Under the pieces are notes generated by a model. The model did not search any database. It was not told the DNA's origin and was given only the letters and a program-made list of their open reading frames with translations. Positions 1-5,096 of a DNA stretch of 5,096 nt are shown here, piece by piece; within the stretch, counting starts at the first letter, position 1, and each line of letters starts with the position of its first letter. The DNA is from Thalassospiraceae bacterium (lineage in GTDB: Bacteria > Pseudomonadota > Alphaproteobacteria > Rhodospirillales > Magnetovibrionaceae). Location of the stretch: assembly GCA_030638205.1 (NCBI GenBank), contig DAOWFB010000023.1:1-5096 (forward strand). Direction: 5' to 3'. A program made the translations under genes and the position numbers.

Positions 1-96
1 ACTAGGTTTGCCCAAATTACATCAACTGGCGACATTGCCACCTGTCTAAATGCGAAATAGAAGCATTATCATTTAATATTTTAGTAGTGATTAATG

Positions 97-126
97 TCGA
101 TATTTCTGTGTAAATAACATTAAAAT
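97..126 (+). promoter_or_regulatory. Weak sigma70-like promoter candidate for the chemoreceptor gene
   Basis: A TAAAAT hexamer at 121-126 matches the -10 consensus at 5 of 6 positions. It is preceded, with an 18-nt spacer, by TCGATA at 97-102, which matches TTGACA at 4 of 6. The predicted start near 133 would put the hairpin at 133-157 at the very 5' end of the transcript. The region is so AT-rich that such matches arise by chance. I saw no convincing sigma28 (flagellar) promoter. An inverted repeat, TTAATGT at 91-97 and ACATTAA at 117-123, flanks the spacer and could be an operator or chance. Confidence 0.2.
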
Positions 127-132
127 AATAAA

Positions 133-157
133 CAGCTTCGTTAATTTTATGAAGCTG
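133..157 (+). other. Hairpin in the chemoreceptor leader
   Basis: CAGCTTC at 133-139 and GAAGCTG at 151-157 form a perfect 7-bp stem around an 11-nt AT-rich loop. It lies 12 nt upstream of the G tract that acts as ribosome binding site. It has no T run after it, so it is not a typical intrinsic terminator. It could protect the 5' end of the mRNA or affect translation. The stem is visible in the sequence; any role is inferred. Confidence 0.3.
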
Positions 158-169
158 GTCATTAATCCT

Positions 170-177
170 GGGGGGGG
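170..177 (+). promoter_or_regulatory. G8 tract acting as ribosome binding site of the chemoreceptor
   Basis: Eight consecutive G bases lie 11 nt upstream of the ATG at 189. No canonical GGAGG is present, so the G run is the only sequence that can pair with the 16S anti-Shine-Dalgarno (through G-C and G-U pairs). A seven-A run abuts the start codon at 183-189. Both homopolymers are prone to slippage, which would change ribosome binding site length or spacing without breaking the reading frame. Confidence 0.5.
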
Positions 178-188
178 TAGTTAAAAAA

Positions 189-1913
189 ATGTCCATAAAA
201 GCACGCTTAGTAGCAGTTCTGGCTCTAATACTCATTGTTTTTTCCGGGGCTTCAGCGGTAACGCTTTACAGTCTCAGCACTCAAACTCCAAAACTTGAAT
301 CTACGCAGTTAGCGGCAAGCAGGGTAAGTGAACTTTCTATACCGCTTCTAGCTACCATCAAGGATTTGAAGCTGGATGTTGTTCAGGTGCAGCAATGGAT
401 TTCTGATATTGCCGCCACCCGTGGACTGGATGGGCTTAACGATGGCTTTGATGAAGCCAAGGCCAATGCGGATCAGTTTTATTTAGACCTTGCCAAAGCG
501 CGCGAGCTGTCCACCGCCCTTAACCTGACCGAGGTTCTTACCTCTCTTGATGAGGTCGAGACTGCCTTTCCTCCTTATTATGAAACCGGCGTTAAAATGG
601 GCGAAGTTTATGTTGCCGAAGGCCCTTCTGGCGGTAACGTAATGATGGGATCATTTGATGCGGTTGCGGCAACCATGGGCGAAACCCTAGATTCTCTTAT
701 TGCTGTGGTTGAAACCGCAACCTCCAATCGACTTTCCGAGTTGCAGGAAATGTCAGCTGATGTAAGTGAGGGAAATGCCGGGATTATAAAGCTCAACTTA
801 ATCCTTGCGGCCATTGGTTTGGTGGTCGCCCTTAGCGGTGCCATTTATCTTTTCACCCTTATCAAGGGCAGCATCGAAAGTCTTCTTTCCGATATCAACT
901 TGGTTTCTCAGCAGGATTATTCATCGGATATGTGCCTTAGTTGTGAACGCACAGATGAATTCGGCGTTGTCGCGCAAACTTTGAGCGATACCCGAAGCAA
1001 ACTACAGGCAGCCGACGAAGCTGAGGTCGAGCGCAAAGAAGAAGAAAGATTAAATGTTGAGAAACGCCGTAAAGACCGCCTTTCCATGGCCGAACAGTTT
1101 GAAGCCAGTGTCGGTGCGGTTGTGGAAATGGTGTCCAGTGCCGCAGAAGAAATGCAAGATACTGCTAAAGGCATGAGCTCAACCGCTGATATGACATCCA
1201 AACAGTCAACTACCGTGGCAGCGGCGGCAGAAGAAGCATCAACCAACGTGCAAACGGTAGCCTCTGCATCGGAAGAGCTTTCCAGCTCTATTTCTGAAAT
1301 ATCGCGCCAAGTTGCGCAATCTACCCAAATATCTTCAGAAGCCGTGTCCGAGGTTGAGGGCGCCAATGAAAAGGTCAAAGGCCTTGCCAATGCCGCCAAT
1401 AAAATTGGCGAGGTTGTGGCTCTTATTACCGATATTGCCGATCAAACCAACTTACTTGCACTTAACGCTACTATTGAAGCGGCCCGGGCCGGTGATGCCG
1501 GCAAAGGCTTTGCGGTTGTGGCGTCAGAGGTTAAAAACCTTGCAACGCAGACCGCCAAGGCGACGGAAGAAATTTCCGCACAAATTGATGGTATTCAGGG
1601 CGCAACCCAAGAAGCGGTTGTTGCAATTGAATCTATTGGTGGAACCATTAATCAGATGAACGAAATTGCCTCAACCATTGCGGCGGCTGTGGAAGAACAA
1701 GGTGCAGCAACTCAGGAAATTGCTCGTAACGTTGAACAGGCTGCAGCCGGCACCCAAGAGGTTTCTTCTAATATTTCACTTGTTACCCAAGGTGCCGGAG
1801 AGACAGGGCAAAGTGCCAGTCAGATATTAGAATCATCAACCGAGCTTAGACGTCAGTCTGGGTTGTTAAATGATGAGGTGGAAAAATTCCTCGGAACCAT
1901 TCGCGATGCCTAG
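189..1913 (+). CDS. Methyl-accepting chemotaxis protein (transmembrane chemoreceptor)
   Basis: This 574-residue receptor should sense a periplasmic stimulus and control the CheA-CheW kinase complex at the inner membrane. Membrane segment 1 is about residues 6-28, a helical periplasmic sensor about 30-197, and membrane segment 2 about 199-225. A HAMP-like linker (about 225-278, with a DEFG motif at 256-259) leads into a charged coiled coil (about 275-300) and the signalling hairpin (about 300-570). The hairpin tip is unmistakable: DQTNLLALNATIEAARAG near 418-435, followed by GFAVVASEVKNLA. Likely methylation sites are the paired Glu residues at 348-349 and 502-503. There is no C-terminal NWETF-type CheR-docking pentapeptide. 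Cys249-x-x-Cys252 in the HAMP region is odd. No che or flagellar genes are in view, so this is an orphan receptor. The sensor contains a VVQVQQWISDIAATRG segment resembling one I recall from other proteobacterial receptors; the ligand is unknown. Confidence 0.96.
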   Translation: MSIKARLVAVLALILIVFSGASAVTLYSLSTQTPKLESTQLAASRVSELSIPLLATIKDLKLDVVQVQQWISDIAATRGLDGLNDGFDEAKANADQFYLDLAKARELSTALNLTEVLTSLDEVETAFPPYYETGVKMGEVYVAEGPSGGNVMMGSFDAVAATMGETLDSLIAVVETATSNRLSELQEMSADVSEGNAGIIKLNLILAAIGLVVALSGAIYLFTLIKGSIESLLSDINLVSQQDYSSDMCLSCERTDEFGVVAQTLSDTRSKLQAADEAEVERKEEERLNVEKRRKDRLSMAEQFEASVGAVVEMVSSAAEEMQDTAKGMSSTADMTSKQSTTVAAAAEEASTNVQTVASASEELSSSISEISRQVAQSTQISSEAVSEVEGANEKVKGLANAANKIGEVVALITDIADQTNLLALNATIEAARAGDAGKGFAVVASEVKNLATQTAKATEEISAQIDGIQGATQEAVVAIESIGGTINQMNEIASTIAAAVEEQGAATQEIARNVEQAAAGTQEVSSNISLVTQGAGETGQSASQILESSTELRRQSGLLNDEVEKFLGTIRDA

Positions 1914-1914
1914 A

Positions 1915-1932
1915 TATTAATTGGGATTAATA
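1915..1932. terminator. AT-only hairpin between convergent genes
   Basis: TATTAAT at 1915-1921 and ATTAATA at 1926-1932 form a perfect 7-bp stem with a TGGG loop. It sits in the 26-bp gap between the chemoreceptor stop and the stop of the converging ArsC-family gene. The position suits a shared terminator, but the stem has no G-C pairs and no clear T run follows on either strand, so it would be weak at best. Confidence 0.25.
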
Positions 1933-1939
1933 ATAGACA

Positions 1940-2278
1940 TTAGATAATTTCCAACACCTGCTCGGGCGGGCGGCCTAAGCGGGCGTTGTTACCATTAATG
2001 ACTATTGGTCGTTCAATGGTGCGAGGATGAGCCACCATTTTTTTGATAAGCGCATCGCCGTCTAAATCGCTTGCGATGCCTTCTTCTTTTGCTTCTTTTT
2101 TTCTAAGAATATCGCGTGGGCCAAGCCCAAGTTTACCCAGAATATCTTTTAATTCTGCGGCGCTTGGGGTGTTGCTCAGGTATTCGACTACCTTTGGCTC
2201 TACTCCATTTTCTTGCAACAACTGTAATGTGGCGCGTGATTTAGAGCATTTCGGATTGTGATAAATTGTAACGCTCAT
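1940..2278 (-). CDS. arsC: ArsC-family arsenate reductase (glutaredoxin-dependent type)
   Basis: This 112-residue cytosolic thioredoxin-fold protein belongs to the ArsC family, whose plasmid R773 member reduces arsenate to arsenite using glutathione and glutaredoxin. The N-terminal motif HNPKCSKSR places the catalytic cysteine at residue 11. Arg59 (in DILRKKE), Arg90 (in ERPIV) and Arg103 (in LGRPPE) correspond to the three R773 arginines that bind the oxyanion, so the active site looks complete. The protein lacks the R773 C-terminal extension, as do many short chromosomal members. A good AAGGAA ribosome binding site (2286-2291) lies 7 nt before the ATG. It is the last gene of the minus-strand cluster, 31 bp after the channel gene. 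No arsR, arsB or acr3 is in view, so arsenic resistance is not supported by context and a different thiol substrate is possible. Confidence 0.9.
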   Translation of the reverse strand: MSVTIYHNPKCSKSRATLQLLQENGVEPKVVEYLSNTPSAAELKDILGKLGLGPRDILRKKEAKEEGIASDLDGDALIKKMVAHPRTIERPIVINGNNARLGRPPEQVLEII

Positions 2279-2309
2279 GGAAAAATTCCTTTTTTATTAT
2301 TTATTTTTC

Positions 2310-3443
2310 TTACTTGTTTTTGGGCGGAACAAATGTTTCTGGCCGTTCGCCGGGAATATTTTCAATATAAAGAGTTTGGCTGGGGAAGGCGAAGCCGCTG
2401 CCGGCACCTTCGACAATTTCTTTAATTTTATAGGCAAGCTCTTCTTTTATTTCTAACCATTCACCCCAAACCGTGGTGTTGGTGAAACAATAAAGCATGA
2501 TGTCTATGGATGAGTCTGAAAAGCGGTCAATGCGAACAAATGTTGAAACCTCTGGCGGGTTGGCAAAATCATCATTTTCTAAAATATAATTTTCTATCTG
2601 GTCGCGGATGGCGCGCAGCTGTTCAATTGTGGTGTTGTATTCAACCCCAATGTGCCAGTAAATGCGCCGATGGGTCATGGCGGTAAAGTTGGTAACAGCA
2701 CTGTCTGAAAGTTTTGCGTTGGGCACATAAACCGGGGCTTTGTCAAAACGTCTTACCATGGTCGAGCGAAAACCAATGCTTTCAACAGTTCCCTCAACCA
2801 CGCCATCAACCCGTATCCAATCGCCTTTATTGAAACGACGCTCTGCCAGAATAAGTATTCCGGCAATAAGGTTCTTGAATAAATCTTGCGCACCAAGGGC
2901 GACTGCAACGCCAAACAGGCCAAGGCCTGCCAAGATGGGCCCAACCTTTATGCCCCATAACTCTAAAATTGTGGCCGCACCAATTAGGGCAACCATTATT
3001 TTTATGGCCTTTACCAGCCAGTCAACCAAGGCGGGCGTAAAAACTTTTTCCAGCTTTCCCAAAAGTTGGCTAAGGGGACTAACCATGCGATAAAGCGCCC
3101 AGAAAATGATAAAGGCTATAAGCGAGCGAACTAAATTATGTGCAAATTCAGCCAACCCTGAATCTAATTTCATATATTCAGCGGCAAAGAAAAAACCCAT
3201 GGTAACGGGAATCATTCGCACCGGGCCTTCGAGAACCTCAACTATATTGTCATCAACCGCGTTTGCTGATTTTTTTGCCCGTATTTTAAGCGGAGTTAAA
3301 ATTATTGCGGTTATGGCTTGGCGGAAAACAAGAAAAGCAATAAAAATACCTAGGGCAACAATTATTGCACTAACATCAATTCCGTAAATGCCAGTGCGCC
3401 ATACGTCGAGCACTATTTGCCAAAAATTATTTAATGATTGCAT
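2310..3443 (-). CDS. MscS-family mechanosensitive ion channel
   Basis: This 377-residue inner-membrane protein is a small-conductance mechanosensitive channel, which opens under membrane tension to release solutes during osmotic downshock. I see about five membrane segments: about 22-50, 75-92, 103-122, 142-162 and the pore-lining helix about 166-198 (Gly/Ala-rich, GPILAGLGLFGVAVALGAQ). The cytoplasmic beta domain follows (about 204-254: NKGDWIRVDG, GTVESIGFRST, VYVPNAKLSD), then the alpha/beta C-terminal domain to about 362. With extra helices before the pore, it is nearer in layout to the YnaI-type members than to three-helix E. coli MscS. The ATG at 3443 has a GGGG-containing ribosome binding site about 12 nt upstream, slightly distant. 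The gene starts 32 bp after recX with no terminator between, and ArsC follows after 31 bp, so co-transcription is likely. Confidence 0.93.
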   Translation of the reverse strand: MQSLNNFWQIVLDVWRTGIYGIDVSAIIVALGIFIAFLVFRQAITAIILTPLKIRAKKSANAVDDNIVEVLEGPVRMIPVTMGFFFAAEYMKLDSGLAEFAHNLVRSLIAFIIFWALYRMVSPLSQLLGKLEKVFTPALVDWLVKAIKIMVALIGAATILELWGIKVGPILAGLGLFGVAVALGAQDLFKNLIAGILILAERRFNKGDWIRVDGVVEGTVESIGFRSTMVRRFDKAPVYVPNAKLSDSAVTNFTAMTHRRIYWHIGVEYNTTIEQLRAIRDQIENYILENDDFANPPEVSTFVRIDRFSDSSIDIMLYCFTNTTVWGEWLEIKEELAYKIKEIVEGAGSGFAFPSQTLYIENIPGERPETFVPPKNK

Positions 3444-3475
3444 TTGTATTTAAGACCCCTTGTCCCAGTTCGTCG

Positions 3476-4090
3476 TTATCTTGAATTTTCAATATCTAGC
3501 TCAAGTTCTTCAATGTTTTCTGCATCAATCATGCGCTTGGTCATATCATAAGAAAATCCCGCCCGTGCCATTTTTGCCAAATCTTTTTCTCGCATTTCTT
3601 TGCGTTTTTCTTCGTCTATGCGGTACGGCCCGATGCGTTTTTTTCTGACTAGTGTCAGCGCCGCCCGAAGTTCAGGATTGGGAAAATCTTCGGATAAATT
3701 TTCCAATGCCGCATCGGATATTTCTTTTGAAACTCCTTTTTGTGCCAGTTTCATGGCAATGACCCGTGGGGCTTCGCCGCGTTCTAGACCTGAACGGGTT
3801 TTTGCTTCAGCATAGGCTCCATCATTTAATAGCCCAACTTCAACATAGCGCACAATCAGCGCGTCTATCCACCCTTTGGCCTCATCAATATCTGTTTCTG
3901 GATGGGCGTGGGCTGCCTTCATAACCCTGCGTTCCAACACTTGGCGCAAGTTTTGCTCAGATGAGGAATAGCGTTCCAGATAATGCAGGGCGATGTTGGC
4001 AAGGCGGTTTTCGGTCATTTTGCGCACGACCTTGGGCTTTCTGGGCTTTCTAGCTTTTGCGCCATCTATTTCTTCGTCGTTTTTATTCAT
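3476..4090 (-). CDS. recX: RecX, regulator of RecA
   Basis: RecX binds RecA filaments and inhibits their extension and activities, tuning recombination and the SOS response. From the chosen start the protein has 204 residues. A Lys/Arg-rich tail (about 11-24) precedes three RecX three-helix repeats: about 29-56 (ALHYLERYSSSEQNLRQVL), about 88-130 (LNDGAYAEA, then GEAPRVIAMKLAQKGVSKE) and about 141-190 (LTLVRKKRIGPYR, then ARAGFSYDMTKRMI). An in-frame ATG at 4240 would add 50 residues. I reject it because that extension is Cys/Phe-rich, unlike RecX, overlaps the divergent gene's start, and lies upstream of the promoter and SOS box. No strong ribosome binding site precedes 4090; Met25 (codon ending at 4018) is a less likely alternative because it would remove the basic tail. 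recA is not adjacent. It is the first gene of a probable recX, channel, arsC transcript. Confidence 0.9.
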   Translation of the reverse strand: MNKNDEEIDGAKARKPRKPKVVRKMTENRLANIALHYLERYSSSEQNLRQVLERRVMKAAHAHPETDIDEAKGWIDALIVRYVEVGLLNDGAYAEAKTRSGLERGEAPRVIAMKLAQKGVSKEISDAALENLSEDFPNPELRAALTLVRKKRIGPYRIDEEKRKEMREKDLAKMARAGFSYDMTKRMIDAENIEELELDIENSR

Positions 4091-4117
4091 TATATTACAT
4101 CGCGCCGTTAACCGGGG

Positions 4118-4146
4118 TTGGAGAATCACTAAAGCAGGATTATATA
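4118..4146 (+). promoter_or_regulatory. Weak promoter candidate for the ABC permease gene
   Basis: TTGGAG at 4118-4123 (3 of 6 to the -35 consensus), a 17-nt spacer, and TATATA at 4141-4146 (4 of 6 to the -10 consensus). The predicted start near 4153 would place the LexA box immediately downstream, inside the early transcribed region. The match is modest and partly reuses the bases of the opposing recX -10 element. Confidence 0.22.
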
Positions 4147-4167
4147 GTGAAAAGAACATTTTCCGAA
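4139..4167 (-). promoter_or_regulatory. recX promoter
   Basis: On the minus strand, a perfect TATAAT -10 (4139-4144) is separated by 17 nt from TTCGGA (4162-4167), which matches TTGACA at 3 of 6. A start near 4132 gives a leader of about 42 nt before the recX ATG at 4090. The weak -35 is embedded in the LexA box, as is common for repressed SOS promoters. Confidence 0.6.
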
Positions 4168-4168
4168 C
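4154..4168 (-). promoter_or_regulatory. LexA operator (SOS box), GTTC-N7-GTTC
   Basis: The minus strand reads GTTCGGAAAATGTTC, an exact direct repeat of GTTC with a 7-nt spacer. This is the established LexA-binding form of Alphaproteobacteria, unlike the palindromic CTGT-N8-ACAG box of E. coli. It covers the -35 and part of the spacer of the recX promoter, so bound LexA should block RNA polymerase until RecA-driven LexA self-cleavage. It lies 64 nt upstream of the recX start and 26 nt before the start codon of the divergent permease gene. A search by eye of the rest of the window found no other exact copy. Confidence 0.8.
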
Positions 4169-4193
4169 TTTACGCAGCCTTGGATAAAAACCT

Positions 4194-4997
4194 ATGAAAA
4201 ACCTTGGGCAAAACCCCATACAGAATTTAAGCAGACACAACTGGCTCGGCGTATATACGCTTTATATGCGCGAAGTTCGGCGTTTTTTGAAGGTTTATAC
4301 TCAAACCATTATTGGCCCGGTTGTTACTACACTTTTGTTTCTGGCTATTTTTGCCCTTTCTATTGGGTCGCAGATAAAGGTTGTTGGCGAAGTTCCGTTT
4401 ATCCAGTTTCTGTTGCCGGGGTTGATAATGATGGCAATTGTACAAAATGCGTTTGCCAACACATCTAGCTCGATGCTGATTGCAAAGGTTCAGGGAAATA
4501 TTGTCGATACCCTAATGCCGCCATTTACCGCCCATGAATTAACATTTGCCCTTGCGTTGGGTGGGGTTACCCGTGGCGTGGTGGTAGGCTTTGCGGTTGC
4601 GGTGGTTACCGCCTTGTTTGTTCCTTTTCAAATACACAGTTTTGGCTATATCGCGTTCTATGCGGTTGCCGCGTCGTTGATGCTTTCATTGTTGGGATTA
4701 ATCGGTGGAGTTTGGGCAGAAAAGTTTGATCACGTAGCGGGCCTGACCAATTTTATAATTACGCCACTGTCTTTTCTTTCGGGCACATTTTATTCAATTC
4801 ATCGTTTGCCTGAAGCAGTTCAAGCAGTTGCGTATTTTAACCCGTTTTTTTATATGATTGATGGTTTTCGTTATGGATTTATTGGCTATTCCGATGCCTC
4901 GCTGTCGACCGGAATGGTTGTTGTGGCAATCATGGATCTTGGTCTATGGGTTGTCTGCTGGTTAATGTTTAAAACCGGCTATCGCCTAAAATCATGA
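4194..4997 (+). CDS. ABC-2 type transporter permease
   Basis: This 267-residue inner-membrane protein is the permease of an ABC-2 (YadH-like) exporter and would pair with a separate ATPase to export an unidentified substrate. A short cytoplasmic N-terminus contains YMREVRRFLKVYTQT (about 24-38), a region typical of the family just before the first helix. Six membrane segments are visible at about 39-59, 68-88, 118-142, 149-172, 182-200 and 240-259. The family signature is clear in FLSGTFYSIHRLPEAVQ (194-210) and YFNPFFYMIDGFRYG (214-228). Length is normal for the family. A GGA at 4182-4184, 9 nt before the ATG, is a modest ribosome binding site. The ATPase partner is not in this window. The gene is divergent from recX, with the LexA box between the two start codons. 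Confidence 0.92.
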   Translation: MKNLGQNPIQNLSRHNWLGVYTLYMREVRRFLKVYTQTIIGPVVTTLLFLAIFALSIGSQIKVVGEVPFIQFLLPGLIMMAIVQNAFANTSSSMLIAKVQGNIVDTLMPPFTAHELTFALALGGVTRGVVVGFAVAVVTALFVPFQIHSFGYIAFYAVAASLMLSLLGLIGGVWAEKFDHVAGLTNFIITPLSFLSGTFYSIHRLPEAVQAVAYFNPFFYMIDGFRYGFIGYSDASLSTGMVVVAIMDLGLWVVCWLMFKTGYRLKS

Positions 4998-5096
4998 TTC
5001 TCCATTAATTTTGGCCTGATTTTGCTGTTTTTTAGCTATTTTTGTGCATTTTTATGGCAAAAACACCACTTTTCCATCCATTTTGTTGACAGCCCC
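4998..5096 (+). other. T-rich intergenic tail without a supported gene
   Basis: This stretch after the permease stop has several T runs and only poor stems, the best being TTTTTG paired with CAAAAA around a loop of about 13 nt. No convincing intrinsic terminator is visible. The ATG at 5054 opens only an 11-codon frame (stop at 5087-5089), which I do not call a gene. Confidence 0.5.
5086..5091 (+). promoter_or_regulatory. Perfect -35 hexamer of a downstream promoter
   Basis: TTGACA at 5086-5091 is an exact sigma70 -35 element followed by GCCCC at the window edge. It follows a non-coding, T-rich region, so it probably belongs to a plus-strand gene starting just outside the window. Strong TTGACA elements are common before stable RNA and housekeeping genes in Alphaproteobacteria, but the -10 and the gene cannot be seen. 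Confidence 0.4.

Noticed and set aside
2..49. Possible 3' end of an upstream plus-strand gene (open frame ending in TAA at 47-49, or another ending in TAG at 58-60)
   Set aside because: Only 15 to 19 codons are visible in either frame and nothing distinguishes them from chance, so no gene is called.
108..117. Possible DnaA-box-like sequence in the leader (TGTGTAAATA)
   Set aside because: It does not match the DnaA consensus well enough, is a single copy, and no origin-type genes or repeats are nearby.
17..235. 72-codon minus-strand frame over the chemoreceptor leader
   Set aside because: It runs antisense through AT-rich non-coding sequence and the chemoreceptor start, has no ribosome binding site support and matches no family I know. 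The resemblance of its first residues to those of the chemoreceptor looks coincidental.
917..1399. 160-codon antisense frame inside the chemoreceptor gene
   Set aside because: It is a Ser/Ala-rich shadow of the coiled-coil signalling region, whose codon composition keeps the opposite strand open.
2538..2552. GAAC-N7-GAAA near-match to a LexA box inside the channel gene
   Set aside because: One half-site is imperfect and it lies within coding sequence away from any promoter, as expected by chance.
4091..4240. N-terminal extension of RecX from an in-frame ATG at 4240
   Set aside because: The extra 50 residues are Cys/Phe-rich and unlike RecX. The segment contains the recX promoter and LexA box and overlaps the start of the divergent permease gene.
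5054..5089. Eleven-codon frame starting at ATG 5054
   Set aside because: It has no clear ribosome binding site, is very short, and overlaps the TTGACA element.

Overview
The window (5,096 bp, moderate GC, AT-rich intergenic gaps) looks like chromosomal DNA of an alphaproteobacterium, probably a free-living motile one. The clearest clue is a GTTC-N7-GTTC direct repeat in front of recX, the LexA (SOS) operator form known from Alphaproteobacteria. The RecX, MscS-family and chemoreceptor sequences also read like alphaproteobacterial family members. Species cannot be fixed from this window.

Layout. At 1-188 there is an AT-rich leader with a weak promoter candidate, a hairpin and an eight-G tract serving as ribosome binding site. 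A complete methyl-accepting chemotaxis receptor follows (189-1913, +). It converges, across a 26-bp gap, on a compact minus-strand cluster that reads recX (3476-4090), then an MscS-family mechanosensitive channel (2310-3443), then a small glutaredoxin-type ArsC-family protein (1940-2278). The two gaps inside the cluster are 32 and 31 bp and show no terminator, so one transcript from the recX promoter is plausible. Across a 103-bp divergent intergenic region lies an ABC-2 type transporter permease (4194-4997, +). The last 99 bp are T-rich, hold no convincing gene, and end in a perfect TTGACA -35 hexamer whose -10 would lie outside the window.

How the parts fit. The best supported regulatory reading is that LexA represses recX: the SOS box overlaps the -35/spacer of a promoter with a perfect TATAAT. 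This places the recX start at 4090 rather than at the more upstream in-frame ATG at 4240, which lies upstream of the promoter. If transcription reads through, the channel and the ArsC-like protein would be partly DNA-damage responsive, and the box is also placed where it could affect the divergent ABC permease gene. Both of these are inference. The chemoreceptor is an orphan (no che genes in view) and carries a Cys-x-x-Cys pair in its HAMP region. I see no mobile element, CRISPR array, tRNA or rRNA, and nothing that amounts to a new multi-gene system; the interest lies in regulation and a few protein details.
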